From: ZC4RG42 sp036676355
GTDB lineage: Bacteria; Pseudomonadota; Gammaproteobacteria; Burkholderiales; SG8-39
Assembly: GCA_036676355.1 (NCBI GenBank)
Contig: JAKFDA010000008.1
Location: 1 to 50,874, forward strand
DNA length: 50,874 nt
Direction of reading: 5' to 3'
The position numbers and the translations under genes are program-made. The first letter of the stretch is position 1. Each line of letters opens with the position of its first letter. The notes under the pieces are model-generated. The model saw only the letters and a program-made list of their open reading frames with translations, was not told the origin of the DNA and did no database searches. Shown here one piece after another: positions 7,260 to 15,149 of the stretch.

Positions 7260-8519
7260 TCATGCGTGGTGACGGTGATAGTTATCGAGGAAGCGCGCCA
7301 GCCGGCCGATCGCTTCGGTGAGATCGTCGGCGTTGGGCAGGAACACGATGCGCATGTGGTCCGGATGCGGCCAGTTGAAGCCGGTCCCCTGCACCACCAG
7401 CACCTTCTCTTCTTCCAGCAGGCGCAGGATGAATTCCTGATCGTTCCGGATCGGATAACGCTTCATGTCCAGACGCGGAAACAGATACAGCGCGGCCTGC
7501 GGCTTGACGCAGCTCACGCCCGGAATGTCGGTCAGCAGACGATGGGCAAGATCGCGCTGACGCGCAAGCCGCCCGCCCGGCGCGACCAGATCGTTGATGC
7601 TCTGATAGCCGCCCAGCGCGGTCTGCACCGCGTACTGACCCGGCACGTTGGCACACAGGCGCATGGAAGCGAGAATGTTCAACCCGTCGATGTAATCGGC
7701 GGCGTGCTTCTTGTTGCCGGAAATGATCATCCAGCCGGTGCGATAGCCGCAGGCGCGATAGTTCTTCGACAGCCCGTTGAAGGTCACGAACAGCACATCG
7801 TCGGCCAGCGACGCGATCGAAGTGTGCTTTGCGCCGTCGTACAGGGTCTTGTCGTACACCTCGTCGGCGAACACGATGAGTTGATGCTGGCGCGCGATTT
7901 CGATGACCTCTTCGAGCAAATCGGTCGGATACAGCGCGCCGGTCGGATTGTTCGGGTTGATCAGCACGATGGCGCGCGTGTGCGGGCCGATTTTCGCGCG
8001 CATGTCTTTGAGGTCGGGCAGCCAGCCCGCGCCTTCGTCGCACATGTAATGGCGCGCCGCGCCGCCGGCGAGCGCCACCGCTGCGGTCCACAGCGGGTAA
8101 TCCGGCGCCGGCACCAGCACTTCGTCGCCGTTGTCGAGCAGGCCCTGCATCGACATGACGATGAGTTCGGACACGCCGTTGCCCATGATGATGTCGTCGA
8201 GCTGGACGCCGGCGATGCCCTTCTCCTGCGCGTAATGCATGACCGCCTTGCGCGCGGCGAACAACCCTTTCGAATCCGAATAGCCCGAGGCGTTGGGCAG
8301 ATTGACGATCACGTCCTGACGGACTTCGTCCGGCGCATCGAAGCCGAACGGCGCCAGATTGCCGATGTTCAGCTTCATGATGCGCTGGCCCTCTTCCTCC
8401 ATCTGCCGCGCGCGTGCGAGAACCGGCCCGCGGATGTCGTAGCAGACGTTGGCGAGCTTGGCCGACTTGCGCACGGGCTTCAGCACGGGACGGAGGAGGC
8501 GTTCGGGATTGGCGGTCAT
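7260..8519 (-). CDS. alaA: Glutamate-pyruvate aminotransferase AlaA
   Basis: 419 residues, a class I PLP aminotransferase that makes alanine from pyruvate and glutamate. It matches the AlaA (YfbQ) family closely: KLANVCYDIRGPVL, APFGFDAPDE, GNGVSELI, VPAPDYPLWTAAV and NILASMRLCANVP. The PLP lysine is Lys252 in FNGLSKNYR; INPNNPTG (187-194) and ADEVYDK (218-224) are the usual cofactor-contact motifs. One deviation from the E. coli form as I remember it is NIGNLAPF at 51-58, where Pro is usual in place of Leu. It heads an alaA-hom-thrC arrangement known in betaproteobacteria, where a coordinating role in pyruvate- and aspartate-family synthesis is likely. Confidence 0.93.
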   Translation of the reverse strand: MTANPERLLRPVLKPVRKSAKLANVCYDIRGPVLARARQMEEEGQRIMKLNIGNLAPFGFDAPDEVRQDVIVNLPNASGYSDSKGLFAARKAVMHYAQEKGIAGVQLDDIIMGNGVSELIVMSMQGLLDNGDEVLVPAPDYPLWTAAVALAGGAARHYMCDEGAGWLPDLKDMRAKIGPHTRAIVLINPNNPTGALYPTDLLEEVIEIARQHQLIVFADEVYDKTLYDGAKHTSIASLADDVLFVTFNGLSKNYRACGYRTGWMIISGNKKHAADYIDGLNILASMRLCANVPGQYAVQTALGGYQSINDLVAPGGRLARQRDLAHRLLTDIPGVSCVKPQAALYLFPRLDMKRYPIRNDQEFILRLLEEEKVLVVQGTGFNWPHPDHMRIVFLPNADDLTEAIGRLARFLDNYHRHHA

Positions 8520-8680
8520 CTGGGGGCGGGAAGCGACGGGGCGCGAAAAAGGTGGCAGCCTAATTGCTTACGCTGCAGCGCAAAAGCAGCAATGGTAGTC
8601 GGTCCAACCCCCGGCCGCAATTGAACAAATCTCATTTTGGCGAAACAGCTTATGCAGCGCGCAGTCACACCGTCAGTCGC

Positions 8681-8686
8681 TATAAT
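8681..8686 (+). promoter_or_regulatory. Candidate -10 box for the Mth938-domain gene
   Basis: A perfect TATAAT lies 24 nt upstream of the TTG start at 8710, in the 190-nt gap between the divergent alaA and this gene. No good -35 hexamer is found 16-18 nt upstream. Confidence 0.45.
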
Positions 8687-8709
8687 TCGGCCAACTTTGG
8701 GACGCACTT

Positions 8710-9081
8710 TTGAAACTCCATCTTTCACAGGCCGCCGGCCGCAATCTCGTCACCGCCTACGGGCCCGGTTACGTCTCCGTCAATCACCAACGGCACGAGC
8801 GCAGTCTGATCATCATGCCCGAGGAATTGGACCCGGAGTGGGCGCCGGCCAGCTTTACCGAACTGCAGCCGGAGCACCTGCTGCCGCTGGTCGACCGCAA
8901 TCTGGAAGTGGTGATCATCGGCACCGGTCCGACTCTGCGTTTTCCGCGCCCGGAAATCATGCGCCCGCTGATCCAGGCGGGTCTGGGCTACGAGGTCATG
9001 GACGTCCAGGCCGCCTGCCGCACCTACAACATCCTGGTCGACGAAGATCGCCGGGTCGCCGCCGCTTTGTTGATGGCATAG
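8710..9081 (+). CDS. Mth938 (DUF498/NDUFAF3-like) domain protein
   Basis: 123 residues starting from TTG, chosen because the family starts MKLHLS(Q/E)AAGRN and no ATG lies nearby. Motifs: GPGYVSVN near 18-25, the hydrophobic strand LEVVIIGTGPTLRFP (65-79), the mid-domain GLGYEVMDVQAACRTYNIL, and the C-terminal RRVAAALLMA. This is a small cytoplasmic Mth938-type fold. Eukaryotic relatives (NDUFAF3) help assemble respiratory complex I; the bacterial role is not established. It is followed after 61 nt by the ArnD-like gene on the same strand. Confidence 0.85.
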   Translation: MKLHLSQAAGRNLVTAYGPGYVSVNHQRHERSLIIMPEELDPEWAPASFTELQPEHLLPLVDRNLEVVIIGTGPTLRFPRPEIMRPLIQAGLGYEVMDVQAACRTYNILVDEDRRVAAALLMA

Positions 9082-9142
9082 ACGGGATGCGCGGTCATGC
9101 TGCGGCACAGTCCCGTTTAGCGGCGGCTTGCGGAACGGGCGG

Positions 9143-10042
9143 ATGAAACTGGCCCTGAAAATCGACGTCAGCACCCTGCGCGGAACGCGCGAAGGGGTTC
9201 CGCGCCTGGCCAACGCGCTGCAGCGTCACAACGCAGGCGCGACCTTCCTGTTCAGCCTCGGCCCGGATCGTACCGGGCGGATCATCCGGCACGCCGCTCT
9301 GCGCAAGACTTCGGGCACGCCTTTGCTCGCGCAATACGGATTTCGCACGTTGCTGTACGGCACCGTGCTGCCCGGGCCGAACATCGGCGTGCGCAGCAAG
9401 AAGATTCTGCGCCGCGTGCGCGACGACGGTTTCGAGGTCGGCGTGCGCGGCTGGGATCACATTGCGTGGCAGGTGCGCGTGCTGCAAGCCGATGCGGCGT
9501 GGACCGCCCGCCATATGCAGCTTGCATTCGGTCGCTTCAACGAGATTTTCGGCGCCATGCCGCGCGTGCATGGCGCCGCCGGCTGGCGCATGAATCGCCA
9601 TGCCTACCGTCTCGAACAGCGCATGGCGCTCGCCTATGCATCGGACACACGCGGCCACTTTCCCTTCGTGCCCGTCCTCAACGGCGAAATCATCGCCTGC
9701 CCACAACTACCGACCACGCTGCCGACGCTCGATGAACTGATCGGGGCGGACGGCGTAACGGCCGACAACGTCGTCGACCGATTGCTCGAACGGTCGCGCG
9801 ATCCACTACCGACGGGTCACGTACACACCCTGCGCGCCGAGCGCGAAGGCATGGCACTGCTGCCGCAATTCGAACGCCTGCTGGAAGGATGGCAGGCCAT
9901 GGGTTACGACCTGGTGAGCCTGGGCGAGTTGTACGAGTCGCTCGACCATGCGTACCTGCCCCACTGTCATGTGACGCTCGGAGAGATTGCCGGCAGTTCC
10001 GGCGCCTTCGCGCGGCAGAGCGGCCCGTACCTCGCCGTCTGA
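9143..10042 (+). CDS. ArnD-like polysaccharide deacetylase relative with altered active site
   Basis: 299 residues from ATG 9143 (MKLALKIDV); a TTG 15 nt earlier is less likely. The whole length follows ArnD, the deformylase of lipid-A aminoarabinose synthesis: IDVSTLRGTREGVPRL, GVRGWDHIAWQ, GAAGWRMN, LPTLDELIG, HTLRAEREG. Against the E. coli ArnD motifs as I remember them, the metal-binding Asp in DVD is Ser, the first His of HAWDH is Arg, and the His in TIHAEVEG is Arg. Two of three metal ligands and the proposed acid are therefore gone. It may be a pseudo-enzyme or use another chemistry. No arn operon is nearby. It follows the Mth938 gene and may form a two-gene unit with it. Confidence 0.75.
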   Translation: MKLALKIDVSTLRGTREGVPRLANALQRHNAGATFLFSLGPDRTGRIIRHAALRKTSGTPLLAQYGFRTLLYGTVLPGPNIGVRSKKILRRVRDDGFEVGVRGWDHIAWQVRVLQADAAWTARHMQLAFGRFNEIFGAMPRVHGAAGWRMNRHAYRLEQRMALAYASDTRGHFPFVPVLNGEIIACPQLPTTLPTLDELIGADGVTADNVVDRLLERSRDPLPTGHVHTLRAEREGMALLPQFERLLEGWQAMGYDLVSLGELYESLDHAYLPHCHVTLGEIAGSSGAFARQSGPYLAV

Positions 10043-10193
10043 AACCGATCCCCGGATCGACGACCACGCGCGGATCGCATCGCCGCACCGCGGCTAAGTG
10101 GCGGACGTTGACCGTCAGCGCTTTTTACAATCGGGCGGCGCCTTCTATTCACCTTTGGCCAATTACCATTTTCTGTGAGGCACTTCCGGCATC

Positions 10194-10208
10194 AGGCACG
10201 GTTAATGC
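10194..10208 (+). promoter_or_regulatory. Candidate sigma-54 promoter of the PEP-CTERM gene
   Basis: AGGCACGGTTAATGC has the GG-N10-GC spacing and matches GGCACG and TGC of the -24/-12 consensus. It lies 58 nt before ATG 10267. A hairpin, GCGTCGCAC with GTGCGGCGC (10214-10240), follows at the expected transcript start. Sigma-54 control of PEP-CTERM genes with the PrsK/PrsR pair is known in EPS-forming proteobacteria. Confidence 0.45.
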
Positions 10209-10266
10209 CCTAAGCGTCGCACGCACAGTGAGTGCGGCGCCGTATCCGAATAAGGATGACAAAATC

Positions 10267-10911
10267 ATGCGCATTGTCAGGAGATTGGCACTCGGATTAC
10301 TTCTGCTGTTCACCGCCTTACCCGCTTCCGCTTTTGTCATCACCGGGACACTGGATCTGGATCCGCGCAACCCGGAACTGGATGACAACTTCGACATCGA
10401 TATTGCGATCAACGCAGTCGGCGATACCGCCAGCTGGACGGTGACCTTCGTCAGTGATCAGCCCAGCGCGTTTCTCGGTGAGTTCTATTTCAATGTCGTT
10501 GACGGCGATTACACCTTCAGCGATTTCAACCCGGACAGCTGGCAGATCGTCACGCCCGCAAGCGAAGTCGGCGGCGGAAACTGGTCCAACGGTTTCATCT
10601 ACGAAGCCAATGACACCGAAAACGGCGCAGGTGACCATCGGGTTAACGCCGGCGAATCGCTCACCTTCGTCATGACCAAGAACGACGGCAATTTCGTCGA
10701 GACGGACTTCGTCGGCGCACCCTGTGCAACGACTTCGGCGTTCGACGGCTGCTGGCAATTGGGCGCGCATATCCAGGGCTTCGAAAACCTCCCGCCCGGC
10801 AGCCTGTTCCTGGTCGGCAACTTCGATGGGGGCAACGGCATTCCGGAGCCGGCTACGCTCGCTCTGCTCGGTGCTGCCCTTCTCGCCATGGGTGCAAGGC
10901 GACGCGCCTGA
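10267..10911 (+). CDS. PEP-CTERM sorted surface protein
   Basis: 214 residues from ATG 10267, with AAGGA at 10252-10256. A signal peptide covers residues 1-22 (RLALGLLLLFTALPASA then cleavage). The mature part is acidic and rich in Asp, Asn, Gly and aromatic residues, with two Cys, suggesting a beta-sandwich extracellular domain. The C terminus has IPEPATLALLGAALLAMGARRR: the PEP motif, a hydrophobic helix and a basic end, the tripartite exosortase sorting signal. The host should therefore encode an exosortase (EpsH) and an exopolysaccharide locus outside this window. Function is unknown; such proteins are exported to the matrix or cell surface. Confidence 0.9.
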   Translation: MRIVRRLALGLLLLFTALPASAFVITGTLDLDPRNPELDDNFDIDIAINAVGDTASWTVTFVSDQPSAFLGEFYFNVVDGDYTFSDFNPDSWQIVTPASEVGGGNWSNGFIYEANDTENGAGDHRVNAGESLTFVMTKNDGNFVETDFVGAPCATTSAFDGCWQLGAHIQGFENLPPGSLFLVGNFDGGNGIPEPATLALLGAALLAMGARRRA

Positions 10912-10920
10912 GTTTTACCC

Positions 10921-10957
10921 CGGAACGCGGGGAGAAAAGAGCACTTCCCGCGTTCCG
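10921..10957 (+). terminator. Hairpin after the PEP-CTERM gene
   Basis: CGGAACGCGGGGAG (10921-10934) pairs with CTTCCCGCGTTCCG (10944-10957) with one mismatch, around a 9-nt A-rich loop, 10 nt after the stop codon. Only TT follows it, so it is a weak intrinsic terminator or an mRNA-stabilising hairpin. Confidence 0.5.
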
Positions 10958-11025
10958 TTCGGTGCGGTTGCGCCGCCCGCCGAATACCGCAACAATCTCG
11001 GCTGACTCTCCTTCGGCCTCAGCTC

Positions 11026-11481
11026 ATGCCCGACCACGCAGTACCTGATTTCAAACTCCCCGGCACCAGCGGCACGACCTTTCAGTTGTCCCAGATCCCG
11101 AGCAAGTACGTCGTTCTGTATTTCTATCCCAAGGACAGCACGCCCGGCTGCACCACGGAAGGACAACAGTTCGGCGACCTGCACGCGCAGTTCGCCAAGG
11201 CGGATTGCACGGTGTACGGCATCTCCCGCGACAGCCTCAAATCGCACGAAAGCTTCAAGAACAAAATGGGTTTCCCCTTCGAGTTGCTGTCCGACGCGGA
11301 CGAGGAAGCGTGCAAGCTGTTCGACGTCATCAAGCTGAAGAACATGTACGGCAAGCAGGTGCGCGGCATCGAGCGCAGCACCTTCGTTCTCGATGCCAAA
11401 GGCGCCATCCTGCGCGAATGGCGCGGCGTCAAGGTGCCGGGACATCCGCAGGACGTGCTCGACTTCGTTGAATCTCTTTAG
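11026..11481 (+). CDS. bcp: Thioredoxin-dependent thiol peroxidase (Bcp/PrxQ)
   Basis: 151 residues, normal for this peroxiredoxin class, which reduces peroxides and lipid hydroperoxides in the cytoplasm using thioredoxin. The peroxidatic cysteine is Cys42 in PKDSTPGCTTEG, with the conserved Thr/Pro before it. The E. coli protein has a resolving Cys five residues later; here that position is Gln47. Other cysteines are Cys61 and Cys96, so it may be a 1-Cys enzyme or use a different partner. The C-terminal GIERSTFVLD and WRGVKVPGH motifs fit. It is followed 30 nt later by the PhoH-like gene on the same strand. Confidence 0.95.
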   Translation: MPDHAVPDFKLPGTSGTTFQLSQIPSKYVVLYFYPKDSTPGCTTEGQQFGDLHAQFAKADCTVYGISRDSLKSHESFKNKMGFPFELLSDADEEACKLFDVIKLKNMYGKQVRGIERSTFVLDAKGAILREWRGVKVPGHPQDVLDFVESL

Positions 11482-11511
11482 CCCGCCGCTCCACCACCCA
11501 CACACTGCAAC

Positions 11512-12927
11512 ATGGCCACCAAAAAATCGCGCGCAAAAAAATCCGACCAGACCAAGCTCTTCGTCCTCGATACCAACGTGCTGATGCACGACCCGACCAG
11601 CCTCTTCCGCTTCGAAGAGCACGATGTCTACGTGCCGATGATGACGCTGGAGGAACTGGACAATAACAAGAAGGGCGTCTCCGAAGTGTCGCGCAATGCG
11701 CGCCAGGCAAGCCGCTATCTGGATGAAATCGTCAGCAAGGCGGCCGTTGCGATGCGCGACGGCATTCCCCTGCAGCGACACAACGCCGATACCGCGAACG
11801 GCCGACTCTTCCTGCAGACCGAGGCGATTACCGCCACGCTGCCGACCAGCCTGCCGACCACCAAGGCTGACAATCACATCATCGCGGTGGTGATGTACCT
11901 GCAGGACCGCGATCGCGCGCGTCAGGTCATCCTGGTGTCCAAGGACATCAACATGCGCATCAAGGCGCGTGCGCTCGGATTGGACGCGGAAGACTACTTC
12001 AACGACAAGGTTCTGGAAGACACCGACATCCTGTATGCCGGCGTGCGCGAACTGCCGGCCGATTTCTGGGACCTGCACGCCAAGGGCATGGAATCCTGGA
12101 AGAAGGACGGCCGCACCTACTACCGCTTGCAAGGTCCATTGGCGCAGAGCCTGTCGCTCAACGAGTTCGTCTATCAGGAAGGCGAGCAACCGTTGTATGC
12201 ATGGGTGCGCGAGCAGGAAGGCAAGAGCGCGGTGTTCGAGACGGTGCGCGATTACGGCCACAACAAGAATTCGGTGTGGGGCATCACGGCGCGCAACCGC
12301 GAACAGAATTTCGCCCTCAACCTGCTGATGAATCCGGAAATCGACTTCGTTACTCTGCTCGGTCAGGCCGGCACCGGGAAAACGCTGCTGACCTTGGCGG
12401 CAGGCCTGATGCAGACGCTCGAAGTGAAGACCTACAGCGAAATCATCATGACGCGCGTGACCGTGCCGGTCGGCGAAGACATCGGTTTCCTGCCCGGCAC
12501 CGAAGAAGAAAAGATGACCCCGTGGATGGGCGCGCTGGAAGACAACCTCGATGTGCTCAACGCCACCGATGAAGAAGCGGGCGAATGGGGCCGCGCAGCG
12601 ACGCGCGATCTGATCCGTTCGCGCATCAAGGTGAAGTCGCTCAACTTCATGCGCGGCCGCACGTTCATCAACAAATTCCTGATCATCGACGAGGCGCAGA
12701 ACCTGACGCCGAAGCAGATGAAAACGCTCATCACGCGCGCCGGTCCCGGCACCAAGGTCGTATGCCTGGGCAACATTGCGCAGATCGATACGCCCTATCT
12801 CACCGAAGGCAGTTCGGGTCTGACCTACGTGGTGGATCGCTTCAAGGGTTGGGAGCACTCCGGCCACATCACACTGCAGCGCGGCGAGCGTTCGCGTCTG
12901 GCCGATCACGCGGCGGAAGTGCTTTGA
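11512..12927 (+). CDS. PIN-PhoH family ATPase
   Basis: 471 residues. Residues 15-150 form a PIN domain with Asp20 (LDTNVLMHD), Glu47 and Glu48 (TLEEL), Asp120 (TTKADNH) and Asp145 (SKDINM). Residues 265-471 form the PhoH P-loop ATPase: Walker A GQAGTGKT at 284-291, and a Walker B-like LIIDEAQNLTP. This is the YlaK/PhoH2-type arrangement. Relatives have RNA helicase/RNase activity, but the cellular role in betaproteobacteria is unclear. ATG 11512 has no strong ribosome binding site. The gene closes a plus-strand run with bcp and is followed by a palindromic repeat pair. Confidence 0.93.
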   Translation: MATKKSRAKKSDQTKLFVLDTNVLMHDPTSLFRFEEHDVYVPMMTLEELDNNKKGVSEVSRNARQASRYLDEIVSKAAVAMRDGIPLQRHNADTANGRLFLQTEAITATLPTSLPTTKADNHIIAVVMYLQDRDRARQVILVSKDINMRIKARALGLDAEDYFNDKVLEDTDILYAGVRELPADFWDLHAKGMESWKKDGRTYYRLQGPLAQSLSLNEFVYQEGEQPLYAWVREQEGKSAVFETVRDYGHNKNSVWGITARNREQNFALNLLMNPEIDFVTLLGQAGTGKTLLTLAAGLMQTLEVKTYSEIIMTRVTVPVGEDIGFLPGTEEEKMTPWMGALEDNLDVLNATDEEAGEWGRAATRDLIRSRIKVKSLNFMRGRTFINKFLIIDEAQNLTPKQMKTLITRAGPGTKVVCLGNIAQIDTPYLTEGSSGLTYVVDRFKGWEHSGHITLQRGERSRLADHAAEVL

Positions 12928-12982
12928 CCGACTCAGCCGCACGTGCACGCCTACGATGACCAGAAGATGCATCCCTGCTTAA

Positions 12983-13088
12983 CCGTTCATGGTTCGACTG
13001 CGCCTTTCGGGCGCGCTCACCACGAACGGTTGAGCGACCGTTCGTCCTGAGCCGCGCGCCACAGGCAAGCGAGTCGAAGGATGAACGG
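12983..13088. repeat. Two intergenic palindromes of family 2
   Basis: 12983-13029 runs from CCGTTCATGGTTCGACTGCG to CTCACCACGAACGG, and 13038-13088 runs from CCGTTCGTCCTGAGCC to GTCGAAGGATGAACGG. Both can fold into hairpins with CCGTTC/GAACGG ends. They fill much of the 242-nt gap between phoH and terC and may act as a terminator for phoH. Confidence 0.8.
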
Positions 13089-13169
13089 AGCGCCTTGCTG
13101 TGTGCGGGCGGCATAAGCCTTGCCCACCACGGACGGTATCGAACCGGGCGCTGACCCAGCGAGGCTCTC

Positions 13170-14738
13170 ATGATTGAACTCTTCACCGACCCGGGCGTCT
13201 GGGTGGGTTTGCTCACCCTGGTCGTGCTCGAGATCGTGCTCGGCATCGACAACCTGGTGTTCATCGCGATCCTTGCTGCACGCCTGCCGCCGCGACAGCG
13301 CGACCTCGCGCGCATCATCGGCCTGTCGCTCGCGCTGTTCATGCGACTGGCATTGCTTGCCGCCATCTCCTGGCTGGTGACGCTCACCGAGCCGTTGTTC
13401 ACGGTCGGGCCGCTGGATGTTTCGGGGCGCGATCTGATCCTGTTCCTCGGCGGCTTGTTCCTGCTCTACAAGGCGACCACCGAACTGCACGCGCGACTGG
13501 AAGGCGTCACGCACCACGGCCCCGCCGCCAAAGCGCAGGCGAGTCTGTGGGTGGTGGTGACGCAGATCGTCGTGCTGGATGCGGTGTTCTCGCTCGATTC
13601 GGTTATTACCGCCGTCGGCATGGTGAATGACCTGCCGGTGATGATGGCGGCAGTCGTGATCGCGATCGGCGTCATGCTGTTCGCGTCCAAACCGCTCACC
13701 GCGTTCGTCAACGCGCATCCGACGGTCGTGGTGCTGTGTCTGAGCTTTCTGCTCATGATCGGGCTGAGCCTCGTCGCCGACGGCCTCGGCTTCCATCTGC
13801 CGAAGGGTTATCTCTACGCCGCGATCGGCTTCTCCATCATGATCGAGTTCTTCAATCAGTGGGCGCGAAGGAACTACCTCAAGCAGCAAAGCCGGCGACC
13901 GCTGCGCGACCGTACCGCCGATATGATCCTGCGCCTGCTGGCCGGGCCGAGCGCGCTGGAGGCGGAGCCGGCAATGGCCGGCGCGCCTTTCATGCCCGGC
14001 GAGCGCCCCGCGTTCGCACCCGAAGAGCGACAGATGGTGCGCGGCGTGCTGGCGCTGGCCGAGCGGTCGCTGCGTTCGGTCATGACGCCGCGCTCGGACA
14101 TCGCATGGATCGATATCGGAAAGGATGCGGCACAGATTCGCGAGCAGCTACACGCTCGCCCGCATAGCCGTTATCCCGTCGCGCGCGGCGGTCTCGATCA
14201 ACTGCTCGGGGTGGTTCGCGCGAAGGACGCGATCTACGACCTCGTGCACGAAGACCTCATCCGCGATGAAAGCATTAAGGAGCCGATGATCCTTCCCGAG
14301 ACGATGCCGGCACTCAGAGCCGTTCATCGTCTGCGCGAGGCGAAGGCGCAACTGGCCCTGGTCAGCAACGAACATGGCGCGATAGAGGGCATCGTCACGC
14401 CGCTCGATATTCTCGAAGCGATCGCAGGCGATTTTCCGGAGGAAGGAGAGAAGCCGACCATCCGTCCACAGGGCGACGGCGTGTGGCTCGTCGACGGCGG
14501 CGCGGATCCGCACCATCTCGAGCATGTGTTGGAGACGTCAGGCCTGGTCAGCGACGATGAGCGCTACACCACTGTGTCCGGCTTGATGACCACGCGTCTG
14601 CGACGCGTGCCTGCGGTCGGGGACGCTTTCGAACATCAAGGCTACGAGTTTCGCGTCACCGACGTGCGCGGCCAGCGTGTACATCAGGTGAGTGTGACCC
14701 GCATCGAACCGCTCTCGGAAGAAGAGCAGGAGCACTAA
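13170..14738 (+). CDS. TerC-family membrane protein with CBS and CorC_HlyC domains
   Basis: 522 residues. The N-terminal 240 residues are a TerC-type membrane domain with about seven helices and the acidic motifs EIVLGIDN (21-28) and DAVFSLDSV, both thought to bind metal. A linker leads to two CBS domains (RSVMTPRSDIAWID... and the following repeat), then a CorC_HlyC transporter-associated domain (from VWLVDGGADPHHLEHVL to the end). This matches YoaE/YegH-type proteins, implicated in metal homeostasis or in metal loading of exported enzymes. ATG 13170 has GAGG nine nt upstream. Palindromic repeats flank it on both sides. Confidence 0.92.
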   Translation: MIELFTDPGVWVGLLTLVVLEIVLGIDNLVFIAILAARLPPRQRDLARIIGLSLALFMRLALLAAISWLVTLTEPLFTVGPLDVSGRDLILFLGGLFLLYKATTELHARLEGVTHHGPAAKAQASLWVVVTQIVVLDAVFSLDSVITAVGMVNDLPVMMAAVVIAIGVMLFASKPLTAFVNAHPTVVVLCLSFLLMIGLSLVADGLGFHLPKGYLYAAIGFSIMIEFFNQWARRNYLKQQSRRPLRDRTADMILRLLAGPSALEAEPAMAGAPFMPGERPAFAPEERQMVRGVLALAERSLRSVMTPRSDIAWIDIGKDAAQIREQLHARPHSRYPVARGGLDQLLGVVRAKDAIYDLVHEDLIRDESIKEPMILPETMPALRAVHRLREAKAQLALVSNEHGAIEGIVTPLDILEAIAGDFPEEGEKPTIRPQGDGVWLVDGGADPHHLEHVLETSGLVSDDERYTTVSGLMTTRLRRVPAVGDAFEHQGYEFRVTDVRGQRVHQVSVTRIEPLSEEEQEH

Positions 14739-14748
14739 GCGAGGTGAT

Positions 14749-14954
14749 AGTCGGGTTCGACTGCTCCCTGCAGTCGCACTCACGACGGAACGGCTTTTCA
14801 AACTTTCGGGATTCCGGGTCGCGGGCTCCGCCGTGCGCGATACGCCATTGCCGTGAAGCTTGTCCCGGACTTCGATCCGGGAGCGGGAATCCAGTCGCTT
14901 CTACTTCGTTCGTACTGCGCTTCGCGTAAAACGCGCGAGTCGAAGTATGAACGG
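14749..14954. repeat. Degenerate palindromic repeats after terC
   Basis: 14749-14793 is a family-2 relative (GGTTCGACTGC through CTCACGACGGAACGG). 14809-14830 holds the left arm of family 1 (GGATTCCGGGTCGCGGGCTC) without its partner. 14907-14954 is another family-2 relative, ending in GTCGAAGTATGAACGG. With the dnaB-end repeats these fill the 383-nt gap between the convergent terC and dnaB genes; no gene is seen here. Confidence 0.65.
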
Positions 14955-15003
14955 AACGGATATCAGAAACGATTTGGCGATGCGTAATTCTGGTTCCGGC
15001 ATA

Positions 15004-15149
15004 ACGTAAACGTTAGCCTTCACCGAAACTATGCCGATCCTGACCACTAGAAGCAATTGAGTAGTTTTGGCTCTGACGTAACCTGAAGGTTAGTCTTCGC
15101 CGAAACTATGTTCGCCGACCGTTAAAAGCGGTTCGGCGAAGCATAGTTT
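15004..15149. repeat. Direct repeats and long hairpin at the dnaB 3' end
   Basis: ACGTAA...GTTAG.CTTC.CCGAAACTATG occurs at 15004-15033 and again at 15076-15110. The second copy forms the left arm of a hairpin: AAACTATGTTCGCCGACCG (15103-15121) pairs with CGGTTCGGCGAAGCATAGTTT (15129-15149). The right arm is the last seven codons of dnaB; the 7-nt loop holds its stop codon. A more degenerate copy of the dnaB end appears around 14968-14995. No T-tract follows, so it is probably not a classic intrinsic terminator. Confidence 0.6.

Noticed and set aside
10107..10129. TTGACC and TACAAT as a sigma-70 promoter before the PEP-CTERM gene
   Set aside because: The spacing is only 12 nt, too short for a working promoter; the sigma-54-like element closer to the gene fits better.
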